A stretch of 64,000 nt of DNA from Balaenoptera acutorostrata (Eukaryota; Chordata; Mammalia; Artiodactyla; Balaenopteridae). A model generated the notes under the pieces. It did no database searches, was not told the DNA's origin, and worked only from the letters and a program-made list of their open reading frames with translations. Shown one piece after another: positions 60,261-64,000 of the stretch. The DNA lies in the NCBI RefSeq assembly GCF_949987535.1, contig NC_080080.1, positions 62,145,006 to 62,209,005 on the forward strand, read 5' to 3'. Position numbers and translations under genes: made by a program. Each line of letters starts with the position of its first letter. The first letter of the stretch is position 1.

Positions 60261-61999
60261 TGCAAGTAACTTATAGTCTGAAATGGAAATAAGAAAATTG
60301 GCAAATAATGATACTTTGAGTATTAAGAGAAGAATACGTAATATATTAGAGGTATCAGGAAAAGATGTTCCTATGACCAGGACTTAATGCCTCTTTCAAT
60401 GTTGTAAACCCAGCGTCTCTCAAAATGGTTGGGAGGGAGTGGGTTGCAGTAAATGCTTAATTCATGTTTGTTTTGTTAATGAATGAATGAATGAGCTAAA
60501 GGTTTTTTTCTGGAAAAGGAGGTGATAATAACCTATGTTTTGGTTAAGACTTCTTAGAGATTTGAAATAGTTAATATGTGTAATATTTCGTGTGTTCAAT
60601 AAAATGCAATTTACTCTTAGTACTGGTTTTAGAAATATTGAAATGAAAATGACAATCAAGTGGAAATCTTCCTTTTTTTTTTCTTAACAATTTTTCTCTG
60701 TGATTTCCTCATGCCCACATTGTCAGTATATAAAAATTCTTCTCCTAAACAAATCATTTAAGCAAGGGCTGTTACCATTTTATTCTTACCATTTTCCATC
60801 CCAGATCACAAAGGAAGTAGATTTTTTTCCTAAAAGAGCCGAGTGGACATAACTGCCAAAACTGGGTGAGGTGTACACATAGGTTCATAGTTTCTCTACT
60901 TTTGGTAGGTTTAAAAATTCCAGTAATATATTTTTAAGAGATATATTAGAGGAGATGAGATTAATTGCCTAAATAGTGTGCATATAATCTATTGATAATA
61001 TTAATAACAAATGTTTAAGGTAGTGATTTTTATTTATTTTTAAAAAATAAAAAATATTTAAAATATAATATTTATACATATATTATTTTATTTATTTTAT
61101 TTTTCTGCTAGTTTGTAGTTTGTATGTGTATATTAGTGGATTGGGACCATGGTGGGCATGTGACACTGATATATTATTCTATGTTCACTTTTGTCTAATA
61201 TTTGTCACCTACCCTTGGAGCTGTTTCTTATAAAACATATCTAGGTAAAAAGTTAAAATCATGCTTTTGTTGATATTTAAAACAATAAATATAAGTGTAA
61301 AATTTACACAAGAGAATATTTTTTGAAAACTCACTTTATTTTAGAAAAACACCAAAAATGATAGAATAAAGAAGGGGAAAACACTTTTTCTAACTTAATG
61401 TAACTAATATTTTATATCTATCAGCAAACATAGATCAGGTTTGGAAGAAGTCATATTTGATATTTTTATTGTGGGAGCATAATTTTATTAACACAAACAG
61501 TATACTACTTTTCTATTTCTAAATAATCGACACTTTCTGTAGATTTGCTAATTAACTTGCTGACTAGTAAAAAAAGAATACATGGTCTCAAAATAAGGAA
61601 TTGCTTCTGCAATATATATTTATCTCTTTATAAAACAGGAAGATGATCTCAGTAGCACGTGTATCAACCTGAAGATGTATTTACTTTGCCACCAACATAG
61701 GGCTAAGTAATTTTTTTTAGTAATGTATGTTCAAAGTTCTAGAATTTAATTTTCTGTACACTGGAACAGTGCTGATTTTGGAAGGTACTTAAGCTTAATA
61801 TCTTTGATGCATTAAGGCAATTTTGTTTATAACTTTAAGCTTCAGGTCTATTGATTGGTAGTCTTTCCAATAGATCAACAATGCATGATTCCCAGGCATG
61901 AAAACACAGGAAAACTATCTCTTTTTTCTCTGCAACCTTACCAATTTTAGGTGAAATTTCTTAACATTTGGTTTGTTTCCAATAAAAATCAAAAGGAGG
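60261..61999. other. No gene recognised
   Basis: AT-rich unique sequence with low-complexity TTTAT/AAATA around 61020-61110. Confidence 0.4.
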
Positions 62000-62610
62000 C
62001 AGACCTGGGGCAGTCAGCTGCCTGATCATTGTGAAGCACCTTAAAGGGTCTGAGATTTTATTTTACTTGCAACTAATAAGTAAACCTGCCACAGCTTTAT
62101 GCATGCTGGCAGAAGACATGCGACTCCTGGTTCAGAGACAAAAGATTTTATTATTAGCAGTAGTAGCAGTAGTCAATGTCTCAGTCTGTGCCAGTTCTGT
62201 GAGCCCCATTTCCCAAAAGGTGAAACAAACAGTATTGAGTGACACCTGCACACAGAGTGGATTATGTTACAAGAGAGGAGCCTGAGCTCTGGGAACCCGA
62301 ATCTTTTATGATGAGCAGTAAACCTGCCTAATCTGTGCCCCAGAGGGAGACACTCTTTATTGCAATGGACAGTAAGCAGAGCTGCCCTTTCTTCCTGGGA
62401 GAGACACTGTCTCTAACTTTTATCTGTTTGTTACGCAAACACATCCTTGAAAAGATAATCCAGAGCAAAGTCAGTCCATGCCTCTGCTCACAAGATGTGC
62501 AGAAATGTAAGAGACCCATTGTAAATTGTCTCTTCACAGACCCAAAAAGAAAAATATTAAGATCGAAAATGTTTGTAGAGAAGTGATGAAATGTGAGCCT
62601 TGCACCAGGC
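62000..62610. repeat. Unclassified repeat-like block (possibly LTR)
   Basis: Higher GC than its surroundings, with 'agtaaacctgcc' occurring twice (62081 and 62320 regions), a 'tagcagtagtagcagtag' tract near 62155 and overlapping short frames on both strands. It looks like an old LTR, but I could not assign it. Confidence 0.3.
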
Positions 62611-63344
62611 AATGGGCAAGGTCCTAAAAAAGACTGTCAACATTCTGCCTCCTCAAAAATTTCACGTTGTTTTCAGAGCGGCAGAAATGAGCTGAATGAA
62701 ACAAGCCAAACCTTCGCCATAGCAAGAAAGTAAAGAATGCAGTATCCTTTAGGAAAAGAATTTTGCTTAAGGAAATGGGAAAGGTGTCACAAACCATAGC
62801 CATTGTTATGTACTTGATTATGAATAGGTTTTCTACACTTAGAGAAAAATGAATGAAAGTCATTCCAGGGAGAATAAACCAATGTAATTTAATGGCACTT
62901 TTCTTTAAAAAATGTGAGTAGGATGGTATGGTGAAGAGAAGTAGAAGGTGATGTTATTTTAATGTAAATTTTAGAGTCAAATTGTGGAAGTTAGTTTCAT
63001 GAATCAAAGGTCATAATTGGGCTGTGTGGAATTTTCAGGTTTGATGTGGAGTTTATAGATAGAGGAAAGAGTGATTTAGTTGCTTAGAGAAAAATAAAAT
63101 TGTAGGGTTTCTGATAAATCTCTTAAACCTCCCCTGTGTGCAACTTGAAAACAGTTTTTTGGTTTAGATTATTTAAAGCTTATTCTTTAAACAATGGAAA
63201 GCCATCAATGATATTTTATGCAGGATCAGATATGTTTTTAAATACTCATTAGTTGTAATAGGAAGGCATTAGAGAAGGGAGACTGGGATTCTGTAGACAG
63301 TTTGGAACCGGCTTCTGTAGGTGAGATAAAGTGGGTGAGAAGTC
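62611..63344. other. No gene recognised
   Basis: AT-rich unique sequence. Confidence 0.4.
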
Positions 63345-64000
63345 TCACCTGGAATATGGCTGAGTAGGAAGACCCTGAGCCCACATCCTCCCAGGAGCAC
63401 ACCAAAATTTACAACTATTCACAGAGCAACTATTGATGAGAATGCCCTGAGGACTAGCAGAAAAGATCTTCTACAATTAAAGATATAATGAAGGAACCAC
63501 ATAAAATGGGTAGGAACGGTGGAGATGCAGTACCGCCAAGACGGCTCCACAAACAGGAGGATAATTACAATTTCAGAGATTCTCCCCAAGGAGTGAGCGA
63601 TCTGAGCCCAATATCAGGCTCCCCAGCACTGGGTCCTGTATCAGGAAGATGAGCCCCCAGAACATTTGGCTTTGAAGACCAGAGAGAGTTATTTTGGGAG
63701 AGCCAGAGGGCTGTGGGAAATTGAGACTCCACCCTTAAAGAGTGCACACAAAATCTCACATGCTCTGGGACCCAGGGCAGAAGCAGTAATATGAAAGGAG
63801 CCTGGGTCAGACCTACCTGCTGATCTTGGAGAACCACCCAGAGAGGCAGGAGGCAACTGGAGCTCACCCTGAGGACACAGACACTGGTGGCAGACATTTG
63901 GAGGAGCTCATTCTACCACAAGGGATCCTCCCTCTAGCTCATTAGCACTGGGACTTGGCCCCATACACCAGCCTGGTGGCACCAGTACTGGGATGCCTCA
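63345..64000 (+). repeat. L1 5' UTR (plus strand), truncated by window end
   Basis: Resembles the 5' UTR of an L1: 'gctgagtaggaagaccctga', 'aagatcttctacaattaaag', 'aatttcagagattctcccca', 'cacaaaatctcacatgctct', 'gaaaggagcctgggtcagac', 'ctacctgctgatcttggaga', 'ggcaccagtactgggatgcc'. The element would continue into ORF1 beyond 64000. A minus-strand 110-codon frame here is chance. Confidence 0.75.

Overview
The window reads as 64 kb of nuclear DNA from a placental mammal, almost certainly a cetacean (whale or dolphin). The main evidence is seven copies of a tRNA-derived SINE of the CHR (Cetacea-Hippopotamus-Ruminantia) type. Each begins with the head 'gggcttccctggtggcgcag', carries A and B box promoter motifs, and ends in (AAAT)n. 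Cetartiodactyl-type L1 3' ends support this, as does a dense background of older mammalian MIR, L2, CR1/L3, L1M, MER5A and ERVL-type remnants. The base composition is AT-rich, with no CpG island and no recognisable intact protein-coding gene, tRNA, rRNA or snRNA. The longest open frames are SINE translations. The segment is best read as intergenic, or as one large intron; the sequence alone cannot separate these.

Layout. 1-6.6 kb: old unique sequence with L2 and MIR fragments. 6.66-7.16 kb: a minus-strand fragment resembling the 3' end of the MEAK7 (TLDC1) coding sequence, sitting between two halves of an L2. 7.5-9.6 kb: two SINEs and a 5'-truncated L1 with a 17-bp target-site duplication and a possible 3' transduction. 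11.2-12.9 kb: a minus-strand L2 split by an L1 insertion. 13.1-14.7 kb: two MIRs, a CR1/L3-clade fragment with an unusually long open frame, a C-rich G-quadruplex-type motif and an L1M piece. 18-28 kb: MIRs, three SINEs, a CR1/L3 3' end and a perfect 17-bp hairpin. 30-42.3 kb: a conspicuously repeat-poor block, broken only by one SINE and a small nested MIR/L2 cluster, which looks most like conserved non-coding (candidate regulatory) DNA. 42.3-51.1 kb: dense MIR and L2, a SINE, and a minus-strand L1 ORF2-region fragment. 51.1-58.2 kb: two decayed ERVL-like pol blocks separated by unrelated sequence, and a MER5A. 59.8-60.3 kb: an old repeat carrying a GATA microsatellite. 63.35-64 kb: the 5' UTR of a plus-strand L1 that runs off the window.

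No genes here work together as a pathway. What the window offers is a retrotransposition record: nested insertions, target-site duplications, possible 3' transductions and a SINE subfamily marked by a 24-bp duplication. It also holds a repeat-poor block that may be regulatory. I found no evidence of a new biological system. Boundaries of old repeats are approximate (tens of bases), because family calls were made by eye from remembered consensus patterns.
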